DNA of 64,000 nucleotides from Dehalococcoidia bacterium (GTDB taxonomy: Bacteria; Chloroflexota; Dehalococcoidia; Lucifugimonadales; Lucifugimonadaceae), in contig JASLLE010000007.1 of the NCBI GenBank assembly GCA_030747175.1, positions 1 to 64,000 on the forward strand. The letters are read 5' to 3'. Each line of letters opens with the position of its first letter. The first letter of the stretch is position 1. The notes below the pieces were generated by a model that saw only the letters and a list, made by a program, of their open reading frames with translations, was not told the origin of the DNA and did not search any database. The position numbers and the translations under genes are program-made. Shown here in pieces: positions 9,450 through 19,532 of this stretch.

Positions 9450-10757
9450 TCAAAGACGTCGGATGTACCGGTCCACCACCAGGAACCATGCTCCGGTCAC
9501 CAGGAGGCCGGTACCCGCCACCACGGAAGCGACCCGAATGTCCCAAATGTCCGACAGTTGAGCGAATAAGACGATCCCTATGGGCATGAACCCGAAGTTC
9601 ATCATCCAGATGCCCGATATCCGCCCCCGGTACTCGTCGTCCACGACCTCCATCAAAAGGGCGTTGTTCAACGAACGTCGGCCGGCGTCGGCAAGTCCCA
9701 TGAAAAAAAGGAAGACGAAGGCGGAAGCGAGTATCGGCGCGACGCCGAGGCCGACCACGGCGACCCCGGACAAGAAAGTTGACGCTATTAGCCAGAGACC
9801 GCGATGCGCCCCGCGTCTCAACCCGGCGATGAAAAGCGATCCCAGAAACGCGCCGGCGCCGAAAACCGCCAGCAACCATCCAACCGTCTGCGGGCCGCCG
9901 GCCTCGATAGTCTTTCCAAACACGTCGTCCACGTATGCCGGCAAAAAGTTGCGTGCGGCGTTCGCGAACATCGTCGTCCCGAGAGCTATCAGCAGAAGCC
10001 CGATGACCGTCCGATTTCGGGCGGCGTAGCGCAACGCGTCGCTCAGATCCCCCAGGACGTTGCGACGCTTCCCGGCGGCGATCACTGACGGCAACATGGC
10101 GCTGAATATCAACGAGCTCGCGTTGAACAGCAAGATCGTGTCGTACGCGGCGGCCGGACCAGCCCATGCGTAAATCATGCCGCCAATGGCTGGCGCGCCG
10201 AGCGTCATCAGCGACATGCCCATGCCGTTCAGGGCGAGCGCGTTCGCCATCAGGTTGTCGCCCACGATTCCTGGAATAATCGATTGACGTGCGGGCATCA
10301 AGAACGCGAAAAGTGTGCCCTGGAAGATCGAGGCGATGAACAGGTACCAGATCGTGATCGTATCCGTGTAGATCGCGGTCGCGATCACGGCGGCGTTGGC
10401 GACCATGCCCAGCTGGCCGATCTGGATCATCCGTTTCCGGTCGATGCGATCCGCGACCACTCCGCCGAACATTCCGAAGATCAACATCGGCGGTGCAAAG
10501 CCGATCGAGATCATGCCCATCATCTGGTAGGAATGCGTCAGGTCCCATGCCAGGAGGCCACGAGCGACCATCTGCATGTTCATGCCGCCCATCATCAGCA
10601 GCATTGAGAGCCAGAGGGCCCGGAAGTGGGGATTGGACAGGGACTGGAACGTTCGACGCCAGTAACCGTCCGCCACGGTGACCTCAGGCGCTACGGCAGA
10701 GACGTCGGGCGCGACCGCGCCTGAGGTCACCGGGGCGTCCTGACGGTCAATGGCCAA
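9450..10757 (-). CDS. MFS transporter
   Basis: ORF 435 aa; about 12 hydrophobic segments; FGGVVADRIDRKRMIQIGQL MFS loop motif. Confidence 0.9.
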   Translation of the reverse strand: MAIDRQDAPVTSGAVAPDVSAVAPEVTVADGYWRRTFQSLSNPHFRALWLSMLLMMGGMNMQMVARGLLAWDLTHSYQMMGMISIGFAPPMLIFGMFGGVVADRIDRKRMIQIGQLGMVANAAVIATAIYTDTITIWYLFIASIFQGTLFAFLMPARQSIIPGIVGDNLMANALALNGMGMSLMTLGAPAIGGMIYAWAGPAAAYDTILLFNASSLIFSAMLPSVIAAGKRRNVLGDLSDALRYAARNRTVIGLLLIALGTTMFANAARNFLPAYVDDVFGKTIEAGGPQTVGWLLAVFGAGAFLGSLFIAGLRRGAHRGLWLIASTFLSGVAVVGLGVAPILASAFVFLFFMGLADAGRRSLNNALLMEVVDDEYRGRISGIWMMNFGFMPIGIVLFAQLSDIWDIRVASVVAGTGLLVTGAWFLVVDRYIRRL

Positions 10758-10817
10758 ACGTTATCGCTCCTGCCGGTTTGTCTCAGTTAGGTCTATGGCC
10801 CTATCCGATCCCAGAGG

Positions 10818-12191
10818 TTAACCCAACCGCCTCAGGCCTCGCATAAACACCATAGACACCAGCCAGGAGCCTACTAGAAGAATACCGAGTCCCATCATGG
10901 AAGCCCGGGCGCCGTAAGCCTCCATGGCGATCCCGAGCGGCAGCATGCCGAGCGCCACGACCGAGAACGACATCATGAAGAGGCTGGCGACATGCGCGCG
11001 GTGATCGTCGTCGGTTAGTTCCATGGACAAAGCCTGGCCGAGTGCGAATCGGACCACTTCGGCGAACCCGACCGGGATCATAAGGATCAGGCCGATCCAG
11101 TAGATCGGAAGGCTGGCGAACAGGATGAATGCGACGCCCGAAATCAACGAACTCGCCAGGAGCACGAAACCACGCCTTTGTCCGCTACGCAGGTTTGCGA
11201 TGCCGAGAGCGCCAATTAATGATCCAACACCGACGACCGCGACGAGTATCCCGTTTTCGACTTTCGAAGCATCGAACATGTCGATCGCAATCGGCGGCAG
11301 CAACATCCGGAACGGCATGGTCAGCAGGGCTGCGAAACCGGAGAAGATCATCACCTGCAGGAGGGTCTTGCGTGAGGCGACGTGCCGGAATCCTTCGGTC
11401 CAACTTGCCAGGACAGATCTCCTTGGCGCGTTCGGGTCCGGTGGGAACTTCGAAATCAGCCCGGTCACGAGTACCGCCACGATATTCAAACCGGCCACCA
11501 CCAGGTAAACGCCCTCGGGACCGATCTTCCAGTACAACACGCCACCAATCGCCGGAGCCGCTATCGACGTGAGGCTCATCGCCGCGGCATTAAGCGACAT
11601 GGCGTTGGACATCAGTTCGTTGCCGACCATCTTGGGGATCATGACCTGGCGGACCGGCATCATGAACGAGAACAACCCGCCCTGCACTATCGACGCCACA
11701 AGCATGTACTGCCAGATGAGCGTATCGGTCAGGAGCAACACCGCGACGCTGCCCGCAAGGATTACCTGGCCTGCCTGTACCAGCTGGATCATCCGGCGCC
11801 CTTCCACGCGCATCGAAATGACCGGCGCCAGGACAGACCCGACGAGCATGGCCGGGCCGAATCCGACCCCGACGACTCCCGTCAACAGGAAGTTCTCGTC
11901 GGTGATATCGAATACGAGGACGCCCCGGGCGAAGAACTGCATCTGCGTGCCGCTCATGCCGGCCGTCATCCCAAGCCACAGGAAGAGGAATTGCCGAACT
12001 TTGAGTGATTCGAAGGTCCGGTCGAGGGCCTTCCTCAACCCCCCGGCAGATCCTCCGGCGCCGACAGAAGCACCGATACCAACCGGCGCGTTAGCGCCCA
12101 CTGGGGCTGGAGTCAGGGACCCGCGGTCGGGCGGCGAAGCATCGTCACCAGACGATCTCCCTTGCCCTGAATTCGGTTCGGAAGCGGCCAT
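10818..12191 (-). CDS. MFS transporter (paralog 2)
   Basis: ORF 457 aa; about 12 TM; co-linear with neighbours; N-term MAASEPNSGQGRSSGDDASPPDRGSL shared with paralog 3. Confidence 0.9.
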   Translation of the reverse strand: MAASEPNSGQGRSSGDDASPPDRGSLTPAPVGANAPVGIGASVGAGGSAGGLRKALDRTFESLKVRQFLFLWLGMTAGMSGTQMQFFARGVLVFDITDENFLLTGVVGVGFGPAMLVGSVLAPVISMRVEGRRMIQLVQAGQVILAGSVAVLLLTDTLIWQYMLVASIVQGGLFSFMMPVRQVMIPKMVGNELMSNAMSLNAAAMSLTSIAAPAIGGVLYWKIGPEGVYLVVAGLNIVAVLVTGLISKFPPDPNAPRRSVLASWTEGFRHVASRKTLLQVMIFSGFAALLTMPFRMLLPPIAIDMFDASKVENGILVAVVGVGSLIGALGIANLRSGQRRGFVLLASSLISGVAFILFASLPIYWIGLILMIPVGFAEVVRFALGQALSMELTDDDHRAHVASLFMMSFSVVALGMLPLGIAMEAYGARASMMGLGILLVGSWLVSMVFMRGLRRLG

Positions 12192-12255
12192 TCTTCCTCG
12201 CAGCCAAGACTGATTAGTCCTTGCCTAGCCTACTCGATAGGCTCAGACAGGTATA

Positions 12256-13626
12256 TCAGCCCAGCTGGCGAAGCCGCTTCATCAGGCCGAGTGACAGCAC
12301 GCTGGTCGCCAACAAAATGATTCCCAGGCCGAACAATGTCCGTTCAGCGCCGAATAACTCCATCGCAACCGAAACGGGAAGAATACCGAGCGGCATGAGT
12401 CCAAAAGTCATCTGGAAAAGGCTCGCCACTCTCGCCCGGTGCTCGTCGTCGGTCAGTTCCATCGACAGAGCCTGCCCGAGAGCGAAACGGCCGGCTTCAC
12501 CGATTCCCATGAATATCATTACGAATATGCCGACCCAGTAGTACGGGAGGCCGGCAAACACGACAAGGCCGAACGCCGACACGAACGCCGAAGCCATCAG
12601 CACCATGCCGCGCCTCTGTCCCTGGCGGAGGGCGGCGATCGCAAGCGCTCCAATCAGCGATCCAACGCCCATAACGGCCACGAGCACGCCGGTCTTGAAC
12701 TCTGAAGCGTTGAAAACGTCGCTCGAGATCGCCGGAAGGAGCATCCTGAAGGGCATCGAAAGGATCGTCCCCAGCGCCACGAAGACGATCACCGACATCA
12801 ATGTCCGGTTGTGCCGCACATACGCGAATCCTTCGGCGGTGTTGGAGAGGATAGAGCGGCGCGGCACGTTCGAGTCCGGTGGAAACTTCGGCAAAATGCC
12901 GGTCAAACCGATCGCCGCCACGTTCAATCCGGCCACGATGAAGTACACGCCTTCGGCGCCGATAATCCCGTACAGGACCCCGCCGACCGCCGGCGCCGCC
13001 ATCGAGGTGAAGCTCATCGCCGCAGAGTTGAGGGACATGGCGTTGGACATGAGGTCTTTCCCGACGATCTTCGGGATGACCACCTGCCTGGCCGGCATCA
13101 TGAACGCGAAAACCCCGCCCTGGGCGATGGACGCTACCAGGATGTGCTGCCAGATGATCTGGTCGGTCAGGACCAGGGTTCCGATCGAGGTCGCGATCAC
13201 CACCTGGCCGAACTGGGTGGCCTGAATAATGGTGCGGCGCTCGATGCGCTCAGTGACCGTTCCGCTGATTACGGAGCCGATCAACATCGCGGGCGCGAAC
13301 CCGGCGCTAACGATTCCGGTCAGCGCGTACGAACCGGTAATTTCATAAATCAGGATGCCGCGAGCCAGCATCTGCATCTGCGTCCCGCTCATCCCGGTCA
13401 TCATGCTCAGCCACAGGTACAGGTAGTCCCGGTTGCCCAGTGATTCGAAGGTGCGGCCGAGCAGGCGGGATGCGCCACTTTTATGGGCCACAAGCACCGG
13501 CGCTGAGTTCACGCCGCCCGATGGCGACGTTCCGGAAGGAACAGGATTCAACGAGCCGCGGTCCGGTGGCCGGGCATCATCAGCGGACGACGTCCTTCGG
13601 CCTGGAGTCGGTTCGGAGGCAGCCAT
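12256..13626 (-). CDS. MFS transporter (paralog 3)
   Basis: ORF 456 aa; about 12 TM; N-term MAASEPTPGRRTSSADDARPPDRGSL. Confidence 0.9.
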   Translation of the reverse strand: MAASEPTPGRRTSSADDARPPDRGSLNPVPSGTSPSGGVNSAPVLVAHKSGASRLLGRTFESLGNRDYLYLWLSMMTGMSGTQMQMLARGILIYEITGSYALTGIVSAGFAPAMLIGSVISGTVTERIERRTIIQATQFGQVVIATSIGTLVLTDQIIWQHILVASIAQGGVFAFMMPARQVVIPKIVGKDLMSNAMSLNSAAMSFTSMAAPAVGGVLYGIIGAEGVYFIVAGLNVAAIGLTGILPKFPPDSNVPRRSILSNTAEGFAYVRHNRTLMSVIVFVALGTILSMPFRMLLPAISSDVFNASEFKTGVLVAVMGVGSLIGALAIAALRQGQRRGMVLMASAFVSAFGLVVFAGLPYYWVGIFVMIFMGIGEAGRFALGQALSMELTDDEHRARVASLFQMTFGLMPLGILPVSVAMELFGAERTLFGLGIILLATSVLSLGLMKRLRQLG

Positions 13627-13974
13627 TCATCCTCGTAACACGGATGGTCTCCGGTTCGCGCCTCGCCCCACATTTGGAGTCCGGCCGAACCGCCCGTGGA
13701 GGTTTGATGACACTGGCGCGGGCGGGAATGCAAATCGCCCCGCTCGTATCCGTAATACGACGTCGCGGGCGATGGAGATCACCATAAGTCCGAAGCCGAT
13801 TATATACCCGTCGGATTCCGAAACTTATGGGTGTCCGACCCCGGATTCGCTATGTAATACCCGTACATAGATACAATCTCCGGGCGAAACTTACCGGGCT
13901 CGATCCTCCGAGACGCTTACCCGTGTCAACGCCGCCTCGATCGGTCCCGCGTTCACCATGCCCGACTGCGTTCG

Positions 13975-14961
13975 GTGTTCAGAAGGAAGCAATTGCTGCA
14001 ACCGCCAGACCTTCGTGACGTAATCGACGCCGCCCGCAGGATCGCGCCGTATATGCACCGGACCCCGCTCCGGCCATACCCGGCGCTGGGGCGTTTGATC
14101 GGGCTGGACACCGAGTTGTGGGTCAAACACGAGAACCACCAGGTCCTCGGTTCGTTCAAGCCAAGGGGCGGCATCAACCTTGTCTCGCAGCTTGAACCCG
14201 GGGAACTCGCCGGCGGCCTCGTCGCCGCCTCCACCGGAAACCACGGCCAATCAGTGGCTTTCGCCGGGAGAACCTTCGACACACCGGTGACGATAGTCGT
14301 GCCGAACGAGGCCAACCCGGGAAAACTCCAGTCGATGAAAGACCTTGGAGCGGAGGTTCTGCACCACGGCGAGCAGTTCGACGTATCCCACGACTTCTCG
14401 ATCCAACTCGCCGCCGACAAGGGAGCCCGGCACGTGCATTCCGCGAACGAGCCGGATCTGATCGCCGGGGTCGGAACCTACTCCCTGGAAATCTTCGAGG
14501 ACCTGTCGGATATCGACGTACTGATCGTCCCGGTGGGAGCAGGCAGTGGCGCATCGGGGGCGGCGATCGTCACCGCGGCGGTGTCTCCATCGACCGAGGT
14601 GATCGCTGTCCAGGCGGAGGCGGCGCAATCCGCATTTCTGTCCTGGGAGGGTGACACGCTGGTCGAGGCGCCTATGGGCACGGCGGCGGAGGGACTGGCG
14701 ACCGGGCATTCATACGAACTGCCGATCAGGATCTTGCGCGAGCACATCAAGACCTTCGCCCTGGTGTCGGAAGACGAGATCCGGAGGGCGATAGTCCACT
14801 ACCTGGAGCACGCCCGGTGTCTCGTGGAGGGCGCCGGAGCGGTGTCGCTTGCGGCGGCGATCAAACTGAAGGATCGACTGGCCGGGAAGCGGGTGGTCGT
14901 GGTCGTCAGCGGCGGCAATCTGTCGATGGCGCACCTGCGCGAGGCGCTTGCCAGCAACTGA
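13975..14961 (+). CDS. Threonine/serine dehydratase-like PLP enzyme (fold type II)
   Basis: ORF 328 aa; HRTPLRPYPAL...VLGSFKPRGGINLVSQ (PLP lysine SFKPRG) ... VSGGNLS. Confidence 0.88.
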   Translation: MFRRKQLLQPPDLRDVIDAARRIAPYMHRTPLRPYPALGRLIGLDTELWVKHENHQVLGSFKPRGGINLVSQLEPGELAGGLVAASTGNHGQSVAFAGRTFDTPVTIVVPNEANPGKLQSMKDLGAEVLHHGEQFDVSHDFSIQLAADKGARHVHSANEPDLIAGVGTYSLEIFEDLSDIDVLIVPVGAGSGASGAAIVTAAVSPSTEVIAVQAEAAQSAFLSWEGDTLVEAPMGTAAEGLATGHSYELPIRILREHIKTFALVSEDEIRRAIVHYLEHARCLVEGAGAVSLAAAIKLKDRLAGKRVVVVVSGGNLSMAHLREALASN

Positions 14962-15251
14962 TCTGCAACTCGGCGTGTCGACCGTATCGGGACAGGGCTT
15001 GCTCCGCCCGAAGCCACCATCACGCTATCTCATCGCGTGCCCGGCAAACTTTCATGCTGATCCTTCCGTGGAAGGAGAAGTATCTCCCGGCCCTTAATCG
15101 GAGAGATTCACGTGGAGAACCTCAACAGACGCGCCGACCACACGCATCGTTCCGAAACAACGCAGGGGCGTATGGCAATGCGCCCGGGGCGTCGGCGACG
15201 GGACGGGAGACGTTCGCAGGCGTTCTTCGGATGTGACGGAGCACTCACCGG

Positions 15252-15280
15252 GAGATCCTTCGCCCCGCTCGCAGGATGAC
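15252..15280. repeat. Member of dispersed 'gtcatcccgagc..cgagggatctt' intergenic repeat family (degenerate)
   Basis: gagatccttcgccccgctcgcaggatgac; compare 26821, 26952, 32183, 39302. Confidence 0.5.
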
Positions 15281-15343
15281 AACTTGAGGTGTGATGCGCT
15301 TCCCGGGGTCGTCGCAAACCGAGCGGGGTCAGTCCCTGCCCCT

Positions 15344-16117
15344 TTAGGTGTCGCCCGTGCGCTCGATATCCTCGTCCAACGCTTTGACTCGCAGGTAATC
15401 CTCACGGTACAGCGCGTATGCCCGCTCAAGGTAAAGCTGGGCAAGTCGACCGCCGGCCTCTGACTTGTCCAGGGCGGCGTCGATAAGAAGGTCGATATTC
15501 CGGTTCCCGGCGACGTGGATCGCGATGGCACGCATGTGCGCAGTCGCCTCCCCGGCGGTGTCATCGTCTCCGCCCTCAGCGGCGAACCTCAGGCGTCCCG
15601 TGAGCTTCGTCAACTCGCCAAGTTGGTCGGCCTCGCTCATCATGGCGTACACCACGTCATCGACCGTATACCGGGATGTTTCACCGGCCCCGGCGGAAAC
15701 AGGCGCATCGGCCGGCTCTCCAAGTTCGGGGCTGGACGGAGTACCGATCTGATACCGGTCCCCGTACTCGCTGAGAATCTCGCCAATGACGCCCATCATT
15801 TGCGCCGCGTCCGAGAGAGACCGGTTCCCCGCGAAGATCAGGTCATCGCCCCGCGCGTCTGCTATCGAGACAAGAAAGTCGTAGCTTTCCACCGGCTCCG
15901 GAGCGGGAGGAAAAGCGAATGCCGAGAGGTCGGCCTCGCCGCCCATCGGCAACTGCCCTGCCAGGAAAGGCGGAACGTACTTCTGCAGATCGACGCTAAC
16001 CGGCAGCAGGATCAGGTAAGTAGCCGCGATCTCATCCGGGTTCGCGGTGTCCCGGAAATACACCAGGGCGTGACCGCGTGGCGCGCTGGCATCTCCACGT
16101 TCGAAGGTTAGATCCAT
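15344..16117 (-). CDS. Conserved hypothetical protein
   Basis: ORF 257 aa with consistent coding character, no family recognised. Confidence 0.65.
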   Translation of the reverse strand: MDLTFERGDASAPRGHALVYFRDTANPDEIAATYLILLPVSVDLQKYVPPFLAGQLPMGGEADLSAFAFPPAPEPVESYDFLVSIADARGDDLIFAGNRSLSDAAQMMGVIGEILSEYGDRYQIGTPSSPELGEPADAPVSAGAGETSRYTVDDVVYAMMSEADQLGELTKLTGRLRFAAEGGDDDTAGEATAHMRAIAIHVAGNRNIDLLIDAALDKSEAGGRLAQLYLERAYALYREDYLRVKALDEDIERTGDT

Positions 16118-16306
16118 CGGCCGACGGCCTCGTGCCTCTCTGATTCTGTGAACATGGCGCCTCGATTCATTGACTGCCCATCACCACGAGCGTCCGGTCT
16201 GTATCGTATACCCACAGCGTTTCACTCACGAGTCCCGGGCGACCCCTGCGCGAGCAGGCGACCTCGTCTGTCCGGGCCGAAGACAAAGGACCGGATCCCG
16301 GACCAT

Positions 16307-17332
16307 ATGGGCCTGTACAGCGCACTCGCAAGACCCTTGCTCTTCCGATTCCAGCCGGAAACGGCGCACCGGTTTGGCGAATATGCACTTCGAGCATCAC
16401 CGCTCTGGTCTGCGCTGCGGCCGATGCTGTCCACCAGCGACAAAAGGCTTGAAACCACCGTCGCCGGGATCAAGTTCCCGAACCCGGTTGGGGTAGCGGC
16501 GGGTCTGGACAAGGACTGTCGCTTCCTGCCGGGACTTCTCGACATCGGGTTCGGATTCGCCACGGGCGGAACCGTCACACGCGACGCACGGCCCGGTAAC
16601 GCCCGGCCGCGCGTGATCCGCGAACCGGGTCAGCGCGCCCTCCTTAACGCCCTGGGATTCCTCGGCGAAGGACTGGACGCCGCAGAATCCCGGCTGCGAA
16701 AGCTTTCAGACGAGCAACGTAAACGGATTATGGTGAGCATCTCCGGGACCGAGGTCGATGACATCGCCGAGTGTCATCGCCGCCTTCAGCCTCTCGTGGC
16801 CGCTCTCGAGGTAAACGTATCCAGCCCGAACACCGCCGGGCTGCGAACGTTCCACCAGCCGGACAACCTGGGACGGCTCGTAACAGCACTGGTGGAGCAG
16901 CAGGACCGCCCTTTGTGCGTCAAGCTGCCGCCGTGGCGATCGGACGAGGAGCGGAACGAGATGATGCCGATGGCCCGCGCGTCGCTCGAGGCCGGCGCAG
17001 ACGGGCTGGTAATCGCCAACACGCGTCCAACCGAGGACGACCGGCTAGCCGTCGGACGCGGCGGCCTTTCCGGCGCGCCCCTGTTCGAAGACACGCTCCG
17101 AATGGTGGCCGATGCCCGGCAAGAGCTAGGGAGTGAATTTGCCCTGATCGCCTGCGGCGGAATCGGTGCCGCGGATCACGTGTGGCGGCTGCTGGAGGCC
17201 GGCGCATCGGCCATCCAGCTCTACACAGCCTTCATCTACGAAGGCCCCGGACTCCCGGGACGCGTTAACCGCGACCTGGTGAAGCGTATGGAATCAGCCG
17301 GACTTAATAGCTTGCCGTCGGGCGGCGGGTAG
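16307..17332 (+). CDS. pyrD: Dihydroorotate dehydrogenase (quinone, class 2)
   Basis: Start at MGLYSALARPLLFRFQPETAHRF; FPNPVGVAAGLDKDCRFLPGLLDIGFGFATGGTVT ... ACGGIGAADHVWRLLEAGASAIQLYTAFIYEGP. Confidence 0.95.
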   Translation: MGLYSALARPLLFRFQPETAHRFGEYALRASPLWSALRPMLSTSDKRLETTVAGIKFPNPVGVAAGLDKDCRFLPGLLDIGFGFATGGTVTRDARPGNARPRVIREPGQRALLNALGFLGEGLDAAESRLRKLSDEQRKRIMVSISGTEVDDIAECHRRLQPLVAALEVNVSSPNTAGLRTFHQPDNLGRLVTALVEQQDRPLCVKLPPWRSDEERNEMMPMARASLEAGADGLVIANTRPTEDDRLAVGRGGLSGAPLFEDTLRMVADARQELGSEFALIACGGIGAADHVWRLLEAGASAIQLYTAFIYEGPGLPGRVNRDLVKRMESAGLNSLPSGGG

Positions 17333-17452
17333 GCGCCGTCCGGTCCCCAGGATCAACGTTGCCGCATGAGTCGACCCTTCGAGAACCTCAGGGTATTTTC
17401 ACAAACGCGTCAGGCCCTTTCGTGGTTTCTTAAGCGCGTAGCCCCCGCCCCG

Positions 17453-18409
17453 CTACTCCGCTCGCGTCGCCAGGAGCGCCTCGATCTCTGCCCGCTTACC
17501 CATCGACTCCTGTGCTCCTTCGTTGGACACCGCCACCGCTCCGCTGGCCATTGCGAGCCACGCGGCATCCTGGATGCCCTTGCCCTCGTTCAGCCCCACG
17601 GCGAGACCGGCGTTGAAGGCGTCTCCTGCGGCTACAGTCGCCACCGGGGTCACGTTGAAGGGCGGGAAGTAACCCTCAAACTCCAGCGACGCCACGTAAG
17701 CGCCATCCTCGCCGAGTTTGACCACGGCGACCGGCGTACCCCGCTTTCGCAGTTCCAGCGCGGCTTTCTCGGCGGACATCACATCGCTCACGCTGATGCC
17801 GGTCAACGACTCCGCCTCGTGCTGATTCGGCGTGATCACATGCGCCAAACTCAAAAACTCTTCCGGCTGGGCCTCCCGCACCGGGGCCGGATCAAGCACG
17901 ACCGTCACCCCCGCTCCGCGTGCGGTCCGCATGCACTCAAGCGTTACGTCCATAGAGATCTCTTGCTGAACCAGCAACACCGACACGTCACGCACCATCC
18001 CGCTGAAGTCCTCCACCTGTTTCGGCCCGCAGGTCGCGTTCGCCCCGTAAACCGGCAGCACGTAGTTCTCGGCGGTCTCGTCGATGAAGATCAGCGCCAC
18101 CCCGGACGACTGCGAGGCGTCAACGCGCGTCAATCCGCAGTCGATCCCCTCCGCCTCCATGCTTCCCACAAGTTCCCGGCCGAATGGATCATCGCCGACC
18201 TGACCGATCATCACCGCCGTGCCCGGTTCACGGGCGAGTCGCGCTACTCCGACGGCCTGGTTGGCGCCCTTGCCACCGCCACCGGTCGAGAAACTGTTCC
18301 CCTCGAACGTTTCTCCCGGGTTCGGCAGGCGTTCTCCCTGGATGAACAGGTCCATGTTCAGACCGCCGACTATGGCGATTTTGCCTCCCGTTCTGGTTTC
18401 GAGCGTCAT
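17453..18409 (-). CDS. PfkB-family carbohydrate kinase (ribokinase-like)
   Basis: ORF 318 aa; GGLNMDLFIQGERLPNPGETFEGNSFSTGGGGKGANQAVG and VATVAAGDAFNAGLAVGL PfkB signatures. Confidence 0.93.
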   Translation of the reverse strand: MTLETRTGGKIAIVGGLNMDLFIQGERLPNPGETFEGNSFSTGGGGKGANQAVGVARLAREPGTAVMIGQVGDDPFGRELVGSMEAEGIDCGLTRVDASQSSGVALIFIDETAENYVLPVYGANATCGPKQVEDFSGMVRDVSVLLVQQEISMDVTLECMRTARGAGVTVVLDPAPVREAQPEEFLSLAHVITPNQHEAESLTGISVSDVMSAEKAALELRKRGTPVAVVKLGEDGAYVASLEFEGYFPPFNVTPVATVAAGDAFNAGLAVGLNEGKGIQDAAWLAMASGAVAVSNEGAQESMGKRAEIEALLATRAE

Positions 18410-18458
18410 CCAGGCCTCTTTCCCATCTCAACTGTCGTTCCGGTATCGATCCCCCGGG

Positions 18459-19331
18459 CTAACCCGAGAGCAGATTGCGGTCCAGTAACTCTTCCAGGGC
18501 CTGCGCCACGCCGTCCGCGTCCGGCCCCGGGATCAGAGTATCGGCTGATTTCACGGCGGCCGGGTGAGCGTCGCCGACCGCGATACCCAGGCCGGCCCAC
18601 CCCAGCATTTCGGCATCGCCGACGCCGTCTCCAAAGGCGACGACCTGCTCCGGCGTCGTGCCGAGTCCTTCCAGCACGATTTCCAGCGCCTTCAATTTGC
18701 CGGCATCCGGGCTGGCGACCTCACAGAAGTGCGGTAGTGAATGGGTGATAAGCGCGCGATCGCCAAAATGGCGCGTCAGACGCCGAACACGATCTCCGGT
18801 CGCTTCGGGTTCATCGACGGCCAGTATCAACGTCGGCCCGCCATCGGAAACATCCCTCAACGAGCCAACAACGCACAACTCTTGCTCCATCCGGCGCGCG
18901 TAACCGTCGGCCCACTCGGTCCTCTCTTCCACGTAGATCTGGTGGTCCAACAGCATGCTCAACTGGCCGCTTCCGCCGTTCAACATCCCGAGCGCTTCCC
19001 CGGCCAGTGACGCGTCCATGCGCGCGTGCCGCGCCACCTCGCCGGTGGAAGGGTCGGCGGTCACTGCTCCCTGGTAGCAGACGAGCGGCCCGTTGGTTTT
19101 GAGCGCCCGTGCAAAGCCGAGCGCCGAACCCAGAATACGTCCGGTAGCGATCAGCACCGTAGCCCCGGCGGCCTGGGTGGCAGCGACGGCTGCGCTCAGT
19201 CTCGGAGAAAGTGTCATATCAGGGCCAACGATCGTGCCGTCGATATCCAGGGCGACAACGCGAAAGCCCGGCCCGGCCCGGCCATCTTCCCGGGGTATCG
19301 CTTTCCCGCCGCTCAACTGAAGCGAGACCAT
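18459..19331 (-). CDS. HAD-superfamily Cof-type phosphatase
   Basis: Start at MVSLQLSGG...; VVALDIDGTIVGPDMTLSPRL ... VVAFGDGVGDAEMLGWAGLGIAVGDAHPAAV. Confidence 0.9.
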   Translation of the reverse strand: MVSLQLSGGKAIPREDGRAGPGFRVVALDIDGTIVGPDMTLSPRLSAAVAATQAAGATVLIATGRILGSALGFARALKTNGPLVCYQGAVTADPSTGEVARHARMDASLAGEALGMLNGGSGQLSMLLDHQIYVEERTEWADGYARRMEQELCVVGSLRDVSDGGPTLILAVDEPEATGDRVRRLTRHFGDRALITHSLPHFCEVASPDAGKLKALEIVLEGLGTTPEQVVAFGDGVGDAEMLGWAGLGIAVGDAHPAAVKSADTLIPGPDADGVAQALEELLDRNLLSG

Positions 19332-19532
19332 ATATGTACCGTGGTTAACCGCACACGCGCAGATCCCCGGAAATGTGAGCCACTGGTTGGTGAAGTTGAT
19401 CCCCGCTCGACGTATGAGTCGGAGTAATATCCGGCAGAATCTTACGCCCATACACCTGCCGGTCATCCCAACGGATGGGTAACCGGCGTGTCCCGGATAG
19501 CTGCAAACACTACCAGGACAGGAGAAACCGCC

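Noticed and set aside
7905-9569. 554-aa plus-strand ORF
   Set aside because: Antisense to mutL, which has unambiguous motifs
17366-18748. 460-aa plus-strand ORF
   Set aside because: Antisense to the PfkB kinase gene
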